Assembly: GCF_963576615.1 (NCBI RefSeq)
Contig: NC_088714.1
Coordinates: 46,037,772-46,101,771 of the forward strand
Length of the DNA stretch: 64,000 nt
Source: Watersipora subatra
Lineage: Eukaryota > Bryozoa > Gymnolaemata > Cheilostomatida > Watersiporidae
Direction of reading: 5' to 3'
This document shows positions 25,601-34,032 of this stretch, piece after piece; the stretch's first letter is position 1; each line of letters starts with the position of its first letter. Position numbers and translations under genes: made by a program. The notes under the pieces are model-generated. The model had not been told where the DNA came from. It worked only from the letters and a program-made list of their open reading frames with translations, and did not search any database.

Positions 25601-28600
25601 TAGAGCCAACATACTAGTTTCATACCTCTATTATACTCATATAATAGTTTGTACTGAGTATGTGTCAAACGTCTATCCCTTGGTTGTTGTCAGCATTAAT
25701 AAAATGTATGATATCAAAATAATATAGACAAGGATTTATTACCCTCACATAGTATATTTATTATTGGTCCTACTACCTGCTTACTCTTGTCGTTTGCTAT
25801 TAACTGCACTGTCATTAATTGACAGCCGTAACAACCTGTGACGCCTTGCCATGTAAGCATGGTGGAACCTGTGAAGAACAGCCTAATGAGCTTATTACAT
25901 GGATGGCATTCACTTGTCACTGCCCTGCAGGAACCATTGGCACATTCTGTGAGCTTAAACTCTCATGTGAGCCAACAGTTTGATATTGTTCTATTGATAA
26001 TAGCAGCATCAACTGTCTGTCTATTGACTCCGATATCAGTATTCATTTTGCACTTTAAATTACTATATATTGCCAATCCCATTGCTATTTAGACTGAGAT
26101 TCTTGCAATAAAAATATTTTGAGTTAGTTTAAAAACTGACTTCAGCTACAAAGGAAATTATGAAATACTTTAAAATACATTAAAATATCAAGCAAAGCAT
26201 TGACCAAAGAATTGCTTTTTAAACTAGCTCAAGTCTTTACAGCTTCACCCTTGATATTCTGTCTTACAGATAGCACACAGTTCTGGATTCTCACCGCCAT
26301 TATCACGTCTTGCTCAATGTTCTGTCTCTGTTTTGCCATCTTTGCTATTTCGTGGAAAGAACAACTTGAAGATCATGGTTCTAGAGGCTTCAACATAGCC
26401 ACATACTTAAACAACGTGTGAGTTTTCTCTTCTATGAATAAGAAAGTGTATTCAATGTAACACCAAGGGAAGATTAGCGGGAATCGAGGAGAATTTGGTT
26501 ACCTATAGTTTTGGTTGAGCACCTTCATAAAAACTCAGTAATTTGTTGGCATCTCTAAACTTAACTCTATAATGAGATGTTATGATGAAAAAGTATTATA
26601 TATTAAACTATAATAGAAAGATTAATGCTATTTTTGATCTAAAAAGAAAAAAATTAGGTGAATGCTCAACATTGCACAAGTAATAAAAAATGTTTGTGCA
26701 CAAAAAATTTATTTTTATTCAGCATATACAACATGTACCAGTCTAAGTCTCATAGCATATACAACATGTACCAGTCTAAGTCTCATAGCATATACAACAT
26801 GTACCAGTCTAAGTCTCATAGCATATACAACATGTACCAGTCTAAGTCTCATAGCATATACAACATGTACCAGTCTAAGTCTCATAGCATATACAACATG
26901 TACCAGTCTAAGTCTCATAGCATATACAACATGTACCAGTCTAAGTCTCATAGCATATACAACATGTACCAGTCTAAGTCTCATAGCATATACAACATGT
27001 ACCAGTCTAAGTCTCATAGCATATACAACATGTACCAGTCTAAGTCTCATAGCATATACAACATGTACCAGTCTAAGTCTCATAGCATATACAACATGTA
27101 CCAGTCTAAGTCTCATAGCATATACAACATGTACCAGTCTAAGTCTCATAGCATATACAACATGTACCAGTCTAAGTCTCATAGCATATACAACATGTAC
27201 CAGTCTAAGTCTCATAGCATATACAACATGTACCAGTCTAAGTCTCATAGCATATACAACATGTACCAGTCTAAGTCTCATAGCATATACAACATGTACC
27301 AGTCTAAGTCTCATAGCATATACAACATGTACCAGTCTAAGTTTTTACATAACATAACAACATGTACCAGTCTAAGTTTTTACATATGTAAAAACTTAGA
27401 CTGGTACATGTTGTATATGCTATGAGACTTAGACTGGTACATGTTGTATATGCTATAGCATATACAACATGTACTAGTCTAAGTTTCATAGCATATACAA
27501 CATGTACCAGTCTAAGTCTCATAGCATGTACAACATGTACCAGTCTAACTTGTAAATAAAGGTGGTTATTTCTGTATGTGTCTGACCGATGCGTAATTCA
27601 AATTTTTAAAAACACCAGGCAAAGCTAAACCAGATTGTTGAAAAACATTTTTTACTTCTTATGCTACGCACTTGCTCAAGATTTAAAATAGCTAATAAAC
27701 AGGGGCAGATAATGCAGTTGCTAAATTGACTAAGTTTCTTTACCCGATGAATTTGAGTAACTTGAGCTAATCTAAATATATATATATATATATATAATAT
27801 ATATATATTATATATATATATAATTATATATATAGTCTATAATATATTATATATAATAAAGTGTTTGTCATTTGTAGTTTTTCATTTATATATTTGATTT
27901 TTTACCTTTTTTTTTATCTTTTTTTTTACTATTACCACCTGCACACAGCATCTCATGTCTGAAGTCTACAGTGAAAGAGCCCAAAACAGTTTTGCTTGTC
28001 TATTAGATATTCAATGTAATATTAATAAATATTATACTTAATTATATAATCTTTTCTATGAAAACATCAGTGACCATCTGTTCGAAGACCATTCGGAAAA
28101 ATAATTTTCTCATACAGGAAGTGAACTCAAATACTTGCGTGCTCACCACTACTCGACACAAACTGATTACGCAAATAGTGATTACTCATTACGATCTCTC
28201 ATGGTGCAAAGAGCTGTCAAGTACTAGTACTGTATTAGTACGCTATAGAATATGCATACAATATATTGCACAGTTTAAACAAAATAGCTGCCATTTCATC
28301 TTCATGTACATGTATTCTGAAATAAGTGAGACCATTCTGTGACCCTCTTTTTTACAGGTTTGCCAACGGAGGATGCAAACTCTTACGCTCTGACAACCAC
28401 CAGCATTCAGGTTGTACCATTTGTCAATTCTTAAAACAAGCATGATTTAGTGACACTGATCTTTGACTTACAAAATTTAGAATATAGATTGACAGGCCTG
28501 GTAACTGTTACAGAGTTGGTACGATTGGATGTGTCAAGGCCAGAAGGCAGAGGATGGCTATCCAGGCTGTGTAGATTATTACAGTGTAACAGGAAGCCTC

Positions 28601-29016
28601 CTGAACTGCCTGTTGTTTCTGAGAATTCATTCACTGAGTCAACAAGTTCTGTTGACCAGAATACGTCTTTCAGCAATTCACTACCTCAGGTTAGTAGGAC
28701 TAGGCTAATAGAACCAACCGGTAACATAGATAGTGTTTACTGATACAAAAACTAGGCAATATGGCAAAATACACAGACATACGTATAGTTTTTTGTTTTT
28801 ATGTTTATAATGACATAACCAGATAAAAGTGGTGTAATGTGAGGCTCAGTATTAGATCAGGCTGAATTAAGCAATGAATATGATCACTTAAAAGCTCATT
28901 GGATGCATACAAGTATATTTAGATATGGTTATACATGTACATATAATACAAATAAATATATCATATATTAATATACAACTATATTTTATACATATATTTA
29001 GATATAGTTATACATA

Positions 29017-29077
<61 letters not shown>

Positions 29078-32000
29078 AAACATGGATAACTCGTCCACGG
29101 ATAGCTCGAACACATGGTTAATTCGAACATTTCCTTTGGTCCGTTCCCACGTAATGATAAATTGCTATAGATAACTCGAACTCAACACTGTTAATTCGAA
29201 CTGTTTTTTTGCCCAACAGCTACCGAAACGGTTGTTTTCACTTTAGAAAATCACTTTATTCAAAACCATAGAGGTAAACTTCATCTTTTCGTAATTCATA
29301 AGCGTCGTTATTACCACCATCGGCAAAATATTTTTGTCAACGACTTTTCTAAAAGTTTGGTGAAATTTGATTTATACTGCGATACGATGAATAGCACGGG
29401 CTAGCCGGGTCACGAGCGCAAGAATTTTCGCCACGCACATACAAAACAAAAATCGCATGTTGTTTTGTATGTGCGTGGCGAAAATCCTTGAGTGCGTGAC
29501 TCGGCTAGCCCGTGATGAATAGTTTTCCGACGTTGATTCCGTGTTGAATCAACGTCGGAATGTTGAATGTTTAAAACGTCTTAAAAAATGTTGTAATTAA
29601 ACGTATACGTTGTCTGAGCTACAAAAAACTATTCATCGTTTGACCTAAACACAGAATACGTGTGTACATTCAATAAGTATCTATTAAAAAAGCGTGAGTG
29701 ATATAGAATGTACCGTAAAACCTCGTAAAACTTCTAATTGAACTGCCTCGGAGTGTTGCTCTAAACGAATCCCAGGTAAAGTAAGGTAATCTGCATAAAC
29801 TTCAAGAAAAAACGGCAAAATTGATCGTGGGTAAAACCCCAAAAGAAAAAAATGTCTTTTCTTTTGAGCATTTCAACAACGATCAAGTTTTGCCAATGTC
29901 AATCTGAAAAACGTCCTGGCAATAACATCACCTCAAACAACAAACCAATCTCAAGTGATAGAAAAATCTCTATACTTTTTCATGAAAACGTTTTAAACTT
30001 TACATTAGAAGCATTTAATTTGAAACAAGCCATTTGTGCTTTTGATTTATATTATAGTTTGTATATGTACATGTATCTACTAATAAATAAGTAAATATAT
30101 GGACTTGTGACAGTGCTCTGATAACTTGAATGCTCTGATAATTCGAACACTTTTGCTCGGTCCCTTGAAGTTCGAGTTATTCATGTTTGACTGTATATAC
30201 AATACATATAAATATACATGATATATTAATATATATTATATATAAATTTTATATATAAATGGTACATAAAATCGTATATACAAAATTTATCGTACCTAAA
30301 TTAATTGAGTAGAATTTTTCGCGGCAGCTGCCGCAAAAGTTTCTCTTCAAGGTGCGACAAGAGAAAAAAACGATATTTTTAAGGCTATGGGACTATCATT
30401 ATTCAAATCAAATTTGAGAACTTGCATCGACCTGATGCTTTACACTATATGGAATTTTTTAGATAATACGAAAGAAAAACTTTACGTAAATTCTTTACGC
30501 TGAGTCGAATTTACACTAAGGAAGTCATTATAGAAGTGTCAACTCTATATGTATTATCTTGTGATAAAAACGGAATTATAACTGTAGCACAGCATTGCAC
30601 TAATCTCTATCGTTATTTTATGTTAAACTAATATAGATAGTATCATGTTACAATACTCACAAAAATTTAAACTGCATCAAATCTTGAATTTAAAGTAAAA
30701 TTGTACTGCTAAAACAAACTTGTTACTTGCTGACGTTAGAGGAAGAAGTTAGACATTGGCTAACATCTGTTATGATTAATAATATTGAAAAATACCAACT
30801 TAGAACCTTTTCATGGCACAAAGCATACATTGATGGTTTTTGAAATCACCAAGTGCATCTCTGAGCTCTCTGCGCAAGAGGAGAGGTCGCAGCGATCCGA
30901 GATAATACCACCAGAGTTACATTTCAATTTCTTAGCAAGGAGAACCATTGAAAATTGTATGACCTTTCTGCTACCACCAAGGGATCAAACCTTGACCTGT
31001 TAAACAAAAACTACTGATGAACCCCGACGTTCGATATAGTTGTCTTAGAACATGGTGAACACTAAAGATAATGACATGAATACGTTCTGTTGCAGGAATC
31101 ATTAGATACCCCGAACATCCCAGATGGATCTTCTGATGGCACATCCGCACCTTCAAGTAAGTGTTGACACAAATATTAATTTTAGCTTTAAAATTTCTAA
31201 ATAAATAAATAAAATAATATAACATAAATAGTTGTACACAAAAGTAAAGATTAAAAGCATATAGCTATTTCTATATGATGCAATATTTACTATAATAAGA
31301 GCCATTTCCTCTGTTCAACTGTCCAAAGCCATGGTTGGATGTTGAAAAAAAGATTGATTCATATAGGATTCAAACACACAACATTCAAGATGGTAGACTA
31401 ACATGCTCACACCTGCACTAATTGACCACCTTCTTGCACATCAGAGCAACTGCGCAGATAATTGTTACACCAGAATATATACTTTAAAACTGCTTAAAAT
31501 GTGGCAATCTAAGATGCTTCAACTTTATCCGGCATTGCTCGGGTATGAAAAATCAGCTTATAAACAATGAGAGGTAATGTAGTTGCCTGCAACTTGCTAT
31601 TAGCCTGAGACATTGCCTATGGCTAATTTGAGTAAGCTTACTAATAAGAGCTAACTGCTTGCTCTCATGATTGGGCATGCATAAAATTACGCTCTCCATG
31701 ACGTAATGGTGAGCGATAGTGTATTTGCACTCGTATAGCGGCATATATCGCCTAATGAACCCATCAAACTCGTGTGGCTTAATTGGTAAGGGAATGGACT
31801 AGTGAATGAGAGATTTTGAGATCAAATCTTCTGTGATACAGATTCTTTATTTCAAGATTTTGATAGTTATAGCTGGACAAACACACACATATCAACTTTG
31901 AGAAACATATGTATCTTTAGAAGCATAGCAATCATTTGAAAGTCTTCTTCCTAGTCTTCCACATTAAAAGAAATCCTGTCAGTATTAAGTGTGCATATTA

Positions 32001-33083
32001 TATAACGGCGGCTATAACTCTACATACGATGCTAAATAACATAGGCCACATCTAAAAGTAAAAACAATTTCTGTATGCTATACATTATACATTAATCCTG
32101 GAAATGCTGATTTTAAAAATCATGGTGCGCTACTATCTCCTATCAGCTATGCATATTTCACACAAATTTGATTTTGATAATTTTTTTGAATACCTTTTTT
32201 TTTATATTAATTTAGTAACATGCTAGAAACAGAGAATAAAGGTTGTAAAACCTGGTTTGAGCTAAGTTTGGTAAGTTTATTATTGTAAAACAGAAACCTT
32301 TTAATAATACATGTGTAACTCATATTTTGATAAAAAAATTTGTTAGGTTTATACAAACAATCACCTGAGATTTTTAGTGCTATTTGCTCCTTTGTGGACA
32401 ACATTTTATTGGGGAAAAATAGAAAATGACTACAAATCTAACAAGAAAGTGATTGTTGTGTCATGTATTAATATTTCTATTATTAAAAAACAGGTAATGC
32501 AAAGCAAAATATTTTTACTCATAAAACTTTATTGATTTGAAATAAACATAAGTACATTGCACAGGTTGATGCGCGTCAGCTAATTTATTTTATTCTTGAA
32601 GTGTATTTCATAAAAGCTACTGGCAGCATTTTTTTAAACACCTAATGCAAGTTTATTAATAAGTATGCATGCAAATTTTTTGATGTTTTATTTATAAAAG
32701 TAATTATTCACTAATACCACAACGTTGATATAAAATCACCATCCAATTTCATAAACCAAATTCTCACTATGTAACGGGTGTTCACATTTTCCATCTATTG
32801 TTACAGCAAACATATATGAGAGCACACTAGGTTCTGGGGCTCAATCAGGGAGTAAGAGAGGAGCTACTTCAAGGGTGAGTGCTGTTGGATTTGAGAAAAA
32901 AAATTTTGATTTATTGATCTCTGAGCTTACGCATAAAACATTAGTTGTTCTGCCCTAAATCAAGCTTCTTACTTACTTTGTTATTTGCAGGCGGGAAAAG
33001 AAAGTACAATTGCCTCACCTCATGCATATGCATCTCTTCAAAACAGCGAAGAGTCATCTAGTGAAAGCAGCAGCAGCAGTTAG
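10617..33083 (+). CDS. Single-pass receptor: signal peptide, unassigned ectodomain, 5 x TSP1, Ig, EGF, TM, cytoplasmic tail
   Basis: Gene model of at least 24 exons and about 1040 codons, built by matching splice phases: 10617-10689, 10846-10992, 11085-11286, 11640-11695, 12279-12393, 12757-12812, 15743-15814, 16617-16779, 17358-17613, 18103-18173, 18418-18564, 19368-19554, 19860-19993, 20472-~20655, 21222-21410, 22297-22438, 23760-23881, 25826-25966, 26270-26417, 28358-28410, 28451-28689, 31096-31156, 32807-32874, 32991-33083. Phases fit at all joins except two (12812/15743 and ~20655/21222), where a small exon is probably missing. Domain order suggests a cell-surface adhesion or guidance-type receptor. 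UNC5 and ADAMTS-like proteins share single modules, but I know no named family with this full order. Function is not assigned. Sub-regions are annotated separately. Confidence 0.75.
10846..18173 (+). CDS. Receptor N-terminal ectodomain exons (unassigned, about 370 residues)
   Basis: Nine exons (first 10846-10992, last 18103-18173). Early exons look globular and aromatic (YALRRQDNNYLYWKYHP, ETNEWVLMP, KYRPLSDDLAFFQEM). Middle exons are polar (NLQQELNKLVSVSGKN). Exons 16617-16779 and 17358-17613 encode long amphipathic helices rich in Lys/Glu/Leu (AAQVKKIIQAINQSYKALEK; YVEKLGEELKIMKKL), suggesting a helical stalk or coiled coil. There are few cysteines, unlike the TSP1 part. I recognise no known domain. 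The donor at 11287 (GTTGGT) is weak. Exon 12757-12812 ends in phase 1 while 15743 needs phase 0, so at least one exon in the 2.9-kb intron is unplaced. Confidence 0.6.
12813..15742. other. Large receptor intron with transposon fragments
   Basis: It contains three relics. A solo half-TIR of the piggyBac-type MITE lies at about 12920-13045 (CAGCAGAGTAAGACATGG matches 36937-36957 and 42357-42372). At about 14318-14600 lies a terminal fragment of the CTCGAG-type element otherwise intact at 34033-35967 (TACCCTCAGGATACGATTACC). A Helitron-like 3' end ends at 15519. A missing receptor exon should lie here. A candidate open segment after the AG at 13922 has no usable downstream donor, so it was not called. 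Confidence 0.5.
15340..15519 (+). mobile_element. Helitron-like 3' end
   Basis: The terminal hairpin CCCGGGCAATGCCGGG is followed by CTAG at 15516-15519 and T. The preceding 170 bp closely match the element ending at 4744 (shared TTTGAAACTTAGAATGG-type block, TGTTGTTATATGTTAAAT). Only the 3' part is recognisable here. Confidence 0.65.
15945..16308 (+). mobile_element. Helitron-like element carrying an antisense tRNA-like module
   Basis: The 5' part reads CTATAGCTAATAAAATC. A tRNA-like block then runs on the opposite strand (about 15975-16090). Read on the minus strand it has GCTTAATTGGTAAGGG, resembling a polymerase III A box, and GAGGTTCCAAGAT, a weak B-box-like segment. The core CATTGGCAATGTGCC follows, and the end GCAACGCCGG ... 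CTAG lies at 16305-16308. The same order occurs in mirror orientation at 31527-31905. Confidence 0.55.
16320..16510 (-). repeat. Degenerate tRNA-like repeat copy
   Basis: The minus strand shows a diverged tRNA-like arrangement (GTAGATGGTAGCGCCCTTG near the A-box position, then TCGATTCATGTGTG near the B-box position). It is a relic of the same repeat class as at 15945. No functional tRNA cloverleaf is claimed. Confidence 0.35.
18418..21410 (+). CDS. Receptor TSP1 repeat cluster (five repeats)
   Basis: One repeat per exon. 18418-18564: WSDWTTWSDCTMQCG. 19368-19554: WSSWSHWTQCSASCGVG. 19860-19993: DGWSRCSVSCGSG, lacking the first tryptophans. 20472-~20655: WQNWQAWGACTVTCGLG. 21222-21410: WSEWTDWTSCSVSCGIG. 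In TSP1 domains WxxW is the C-mannosylation site and CxxS/TCG the O-fucosylation site. Repeats 2-5 keep CxxS/TCG, while repeat 1 has Gln (CTMQCG) and should lack O-fucose. Exon phases are mostly 1-1, as usual for shuffled extracellular modules. The join between repeats 4 and 5 is unresolved: exon 4 can end in phase 0 (20647) or 2 (20655), but exon 5 needs phase 1. Confidence 0.85.
21556..21818 (+). other. Intronic basic ORF with poly(A) signal, possible alternative terminal exon
   Basis: After an AACAG acceptor at 21551-21555 an open frame of 79 codons runs to TAA at 21793, with a very basic end (GRRRGATLQ, KPAKKRKREEERQ). AATAAA follows at 21813, only about 20 bp after the stop. It sits between the TSP1 and Ig exons, so it could terminate a short, secreted isoform with a basic tail. 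Against this, the preceding TSP1 exon ends in phase 1. That phase would read this exon as a 13-residue tail (GFSSAPQCERGCG) and stop, while the long frame needs phase 0. A retrocopied fragment of another gene is an alternative. Confidence 0.35.
22297..23881 (+). CDS. Receptor immunoglobulin domain (two exons)
   Basis: Exons 22297-22438 and 23760-23881 join in phase 2. The first gives the B- and C-strand signature (STKLGCPVED ... GEVIWVSPDG) and the second the F strand (LEIIDARSATAGTYHCIVSH). Together these are the Ig-fold Cys, Trp and YxC, of C2/I-set type. The domain joins directly to TSP1 repeat 5 in phase 1 (CDF-DNVGYAERLLEG). The 1.3-kb intron splitting the domain carries the 23.0-23.65 kb AT-rich repeats. 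Confidence 0.85.
22790..23020. repeat. tRNA-like repeat relic in the Ig-domain intron
   Basis: The block TGTCCGTCTAGAGCC followed by GAGAATCAAACTCATGA and GGCTATGTTGAACAAAAC resembles, on the minus strand, the tRNA-like module of the Helitron-like family (B-box-like GAGTTTGATTCTC). It is degenerate, and the borders are approximate. Confidence 0.35.
23020..23650. repeat. AT-rich complex minisatellite, two unit types
   Basis: An irregular TATATA-rich leader (23020-23215) is followed by about six copies of a 41-bp unit (ACATTTACAGGTATTATATA, GCATATGCGTAGG), then from about 23460 by four copies of a 49-50-bp unit (GTGAAGGATATATATACATG, CACTATATATGTAGTATTAT). The two unit types share TATTATATAGCATATG, so the second probably arose from the first. 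Confidence 0.85.
24275..24674. mobile_element. 400-bp palindromic MITE between Ig and EGF exons
   Basis: Both halves are inverted copies over nearly the whole length. The ends are CCAGATGCATTTCAAGTAA on the left and the reverse partner TTACTTTGAATGCATCTGG on the right. The inner arms TAGCTAGTTTTAATACATTT and AAATGTATTAAAACTAGCTA meet at about 24470. Flanking TA on both sides fits a TA target duplication. There is no ORF. Confidence 0.75.
25283..25634. mobile_element. 350-bp palindromic MITE, unrelated to the preceding one
   Basis: The left arm contains GAGAATAGACTGAGATATCT, GCAGCAGGCA and TTTACAGCAATATTCAGAAT. The right arm contains the reverse partners ATTCTGATTATTGCTGTAAA, TGCTGCAGATATCTCAGTC and ATTCTCACAC. 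The outer ends are AATAAAGGTATAAAACTGGT and ACTAGTTTCATACCTCTATT. A spacer of about 110 bp separates the arms. No coding capacity. The terminal sequence differs from the element at 24275. Confidence 0.7.
25826..26417 (+). CDS. Receptor EGF domain and transmembrane exon
   Basis: Exon 25826-25966 encodes one EGF module with all six cysteines: TCDALPCKHGGTCEEQ, then FTCHCPAGTIGTFCEL. The last cysteines have the CxC-x8-C spacing, and no Ca-binding consensus precedes the first Cys. It leaves phase 1 (GTGAGC donor) into exon 26270-26417, which carries the only membrane helix, FWILTAIITSCSMFCLCFAI, followed by a basic/acidic juxtamembrane stretch (SWKEQLEDHGSRGF). That sets type I topology: TSP1/Ig/EGF outside, tail inside. 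Donors GTGTGA and GTGAGT overlap at its end; the latter (phase 2) fits the next exon. Confidence 0.85.
26721..27548. repeat. 33-bp satellite in a receptor intron, 18 uniform units plus an inverted block
   Basis: The unit starts AGCATATACAACATGTACCA (then GTCTAAGTCTCAT). From 26721 to 27314 there are 18 tandem copies that appear identical. At 27315 the pattern degrades (units ending TTTTTACAT). At about 27385-27455 two units lie in inverted orientation, then forward copies resume to 27548. Since 33 is a multiple of three, open frames of about 200 codons occur on both strands (SIYNMYQSKSH and MRLRLVHVVYA repeats). They sit inside an intron and are not called as genes. Confidence 0.95.
27773..27860. 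repeat. AT dinucleotide microsatellite
   Basis: An almost pure TA run with short interruptions, in the intron between the transmembrane and first tail exons. A poly-pyrimidine stretch (TTTTTTTTATC...) follows at about 27905-27930. Confidence 0.9.
28358..33083 (+). CDS. Receptor cytoplasmic-tail exons
   Basis: Exons 28358-28410, 28451-28689, 31096-31156, 32807-32874 and 32991-33083, ending at TAG 33081. The tail has a basic/Leu segment (GRGWLSRLCRLLQCNRKP), a Ser/Thr-rich linker and the end AYASLQNSEESSSESSSSS. Possible tyrosine sites are NIYEST and HAYASL (YxxL-like). Acidic Ser clusters resemble CK2 sites. No kinase, death, ZU5 or TIR domain is visible. The join 28410/28451 implies a 40-nt intron with a weak GTTGTA donor. 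Alternatively exon 28358 read in phase 1 gives a short tail, LPTEDANSYALTTTSIQVV, and stops at about 28434. One of the two readings may be an alternative isoform. Confidence 0.65.
29016..29072. repeat. TA microsatellite abutting a TIR element
   Basis: A nearly pure TA run ends exactly where the TIR element at 29073 begins. The element duplicates a TA target, so the run was a dense set of target sites. Confidence 0.9.
29395..29514. mobile_element. 120-bp palindromic MITE nested in the pogo-like element, 8-bp target duplication
   Basis: It starts CACGGGCTAGCCGGGTCACG and ends GTGACTCGGCTAGCCCGTG. The two arms (about 50 bp) are near-perfect inverted copies, with GCCACGCACATACAAAACA and its reverse partner inside. 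The 8-bp sequence ATGAATAG is directly repeated at 29387-29394 and 29515-29522, a clean target duplication of hAT or P-element length. It is clearly younger than its host element. Confidence 0.85.
29527..29562. repeat. Short perfect hairpin next to the nested MITE
   Basis: CCGACGTTGATTC and GAATCAACGTCGG are inverted copies separated by six bases, five bases after the duplicated ATGAATAG. It may be an internal hairpin of the host TIR element. Confidence 0.7.
31310..31470 (-). repeat. tRNA-like repeat copy
   Basis: The minus strand gives GGTGGTCAATTAGTGCAGG (A-box-like) and, about 45 bases later, GTTGTGTGTTTGAATCCTAT (B-box-like GTTTGAATCC). It belongs to the repeat class described at 15945 and 31527. 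It lies in a receptor intron and is not a functional tRNA gene by eye. Confidence 0.45.
31527..31905 (-). mobile_element. Helitron-like element with antisense tRNA-like module, minus orientation
   Basis: In element orientation (right to left) it shows a 5' module TTTCTCAAAGTTGATATGTG ... TTTGTCCAGCTATAAC. Next comes a tRNA-like block that reads in sense on the plus strand (31770-31862: GTGTGGCTTAATTGGTAAGG, then TTTTGAGATCAAATC). Then come the conserved core (GCCATAGGCAATGTCTCAGG), GTTTATAAGCTGATTTTTCA, and a terminal GAGCAATGCCGG hairpin remnant. The CTAG end is not preserved. The layout mirrors the copy at 15945-16308. Confidence 0.6.
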
Positions 33084-33151
33084 CCTAACAGCGAGAAATG
33101 TCATAAATGTATTTTTAATGAACTCTTACTTGATGCACATTTCTAAACAAT

Positions 33152-33157
33152 AATAAA
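33152..33157 (+). terminator. Poly(A) signal of the receptor gene
   Basis: AATAAA lies 69 bp after the TAG stop, in a short AT-rich 3' UTR. It is the first consensus signal downstream of the stop. Confidence 0.6.
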
Positions 33158-34032
33158 TGTGGGATTTGTAGAACATGGTGCAACTCCAGGTTAAATTTGA
33201 GATGCAGCAGATAGTTGCATACAAAAAGACAACAGTGCTAGGTTATGCTAAATGAACCAACACATTTATTGTAAAAGAGAGTAGCTCCAAATACAGTGGA
33301 GTTGTCTGCTCCTTTATTGCTAACTCAAATTCACAGAGTTATCAATTGTAAAACCTTCTTCGACTCAGATAGCTTTATAGTTAAAAAGAAATTCTGCTTT
33401 ATTTTATTTAAACGCACCTCCAGATGAATAACTGCCATAATAGAAACAACCTGTTACCATCTGATAGTATGTAATTACAGCCAACAACAAATACCATTAG
33501 TTTAACAAGTATATTAAATATTTTATAGCTTCATAATAAATATGTTTATAAATATTTCGGTTATTTGAAGTAGTAATCACATTGTTCAGATATTGTATAA
33601 GATTAGTACATTATTAACAGATCATAAACAGATTGGCCCAATTTATGGGACAGAATACACTCTCTCTTAAAGCAATTACTGTAAAATAACCACAAATCCT
33701 AAAAAATCACCTTTTCTATCTAAAGTGCCAGCTATAAAGGTGTCAGTGTGTGTTTAATAATACCCGAAGAGATGTTAAGCAAGGTTGTATCTTTAGTAGT
33801 ATTGTTAGTATTAATACTTCATGACATAAGGCAGCCTGTACTTGAATACATTTTAGGTCTACTCAGCGAGCCTCAGTTTAAAACAAAAGAAAGATGTAAT
33901 CGAAATTTTTTCAAATCTCTTTGTTATTAATAGCTATAATGATCAACTCTAAATATATTCACACCTTGAGGAACAAACTAAAAATTTTTTGTTCTTATAA
34001 TACTGTAGCTTCATTGAGAAAGAATAAGTGTA

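Larger units (their letters stand above)
29073..30193. mobile_element. Pogo/Tigger-like TIR element with TA target duplication
   Basis: The left end is TAGTCAAACATGGATAACTC. The right end, on the other strand, is CAGTCAAACATGAATAACTC. TA flanks both sides. Subterminal TTCGAA-type motifs (ATTCGAACA) occur near both ends, as in Tigger-like elements whose termini read 'no stop, straight lines' of TTCGA repeats. The internal ORF at 29852 (80 codons) has no recognisable DDE transposase motif. The element carries a nested insertion at 29395-29514 and lies in a receptor intron. Confidence 0.7.

Noticed and set aside
26658..27425. ORFs of 199-255 codons on both strands encoding 11-residue repeats
   Set aside because: They follow from a 33-bp intronic satellite with no stop in its frames; several frames are open at once and none has domain or splice support.
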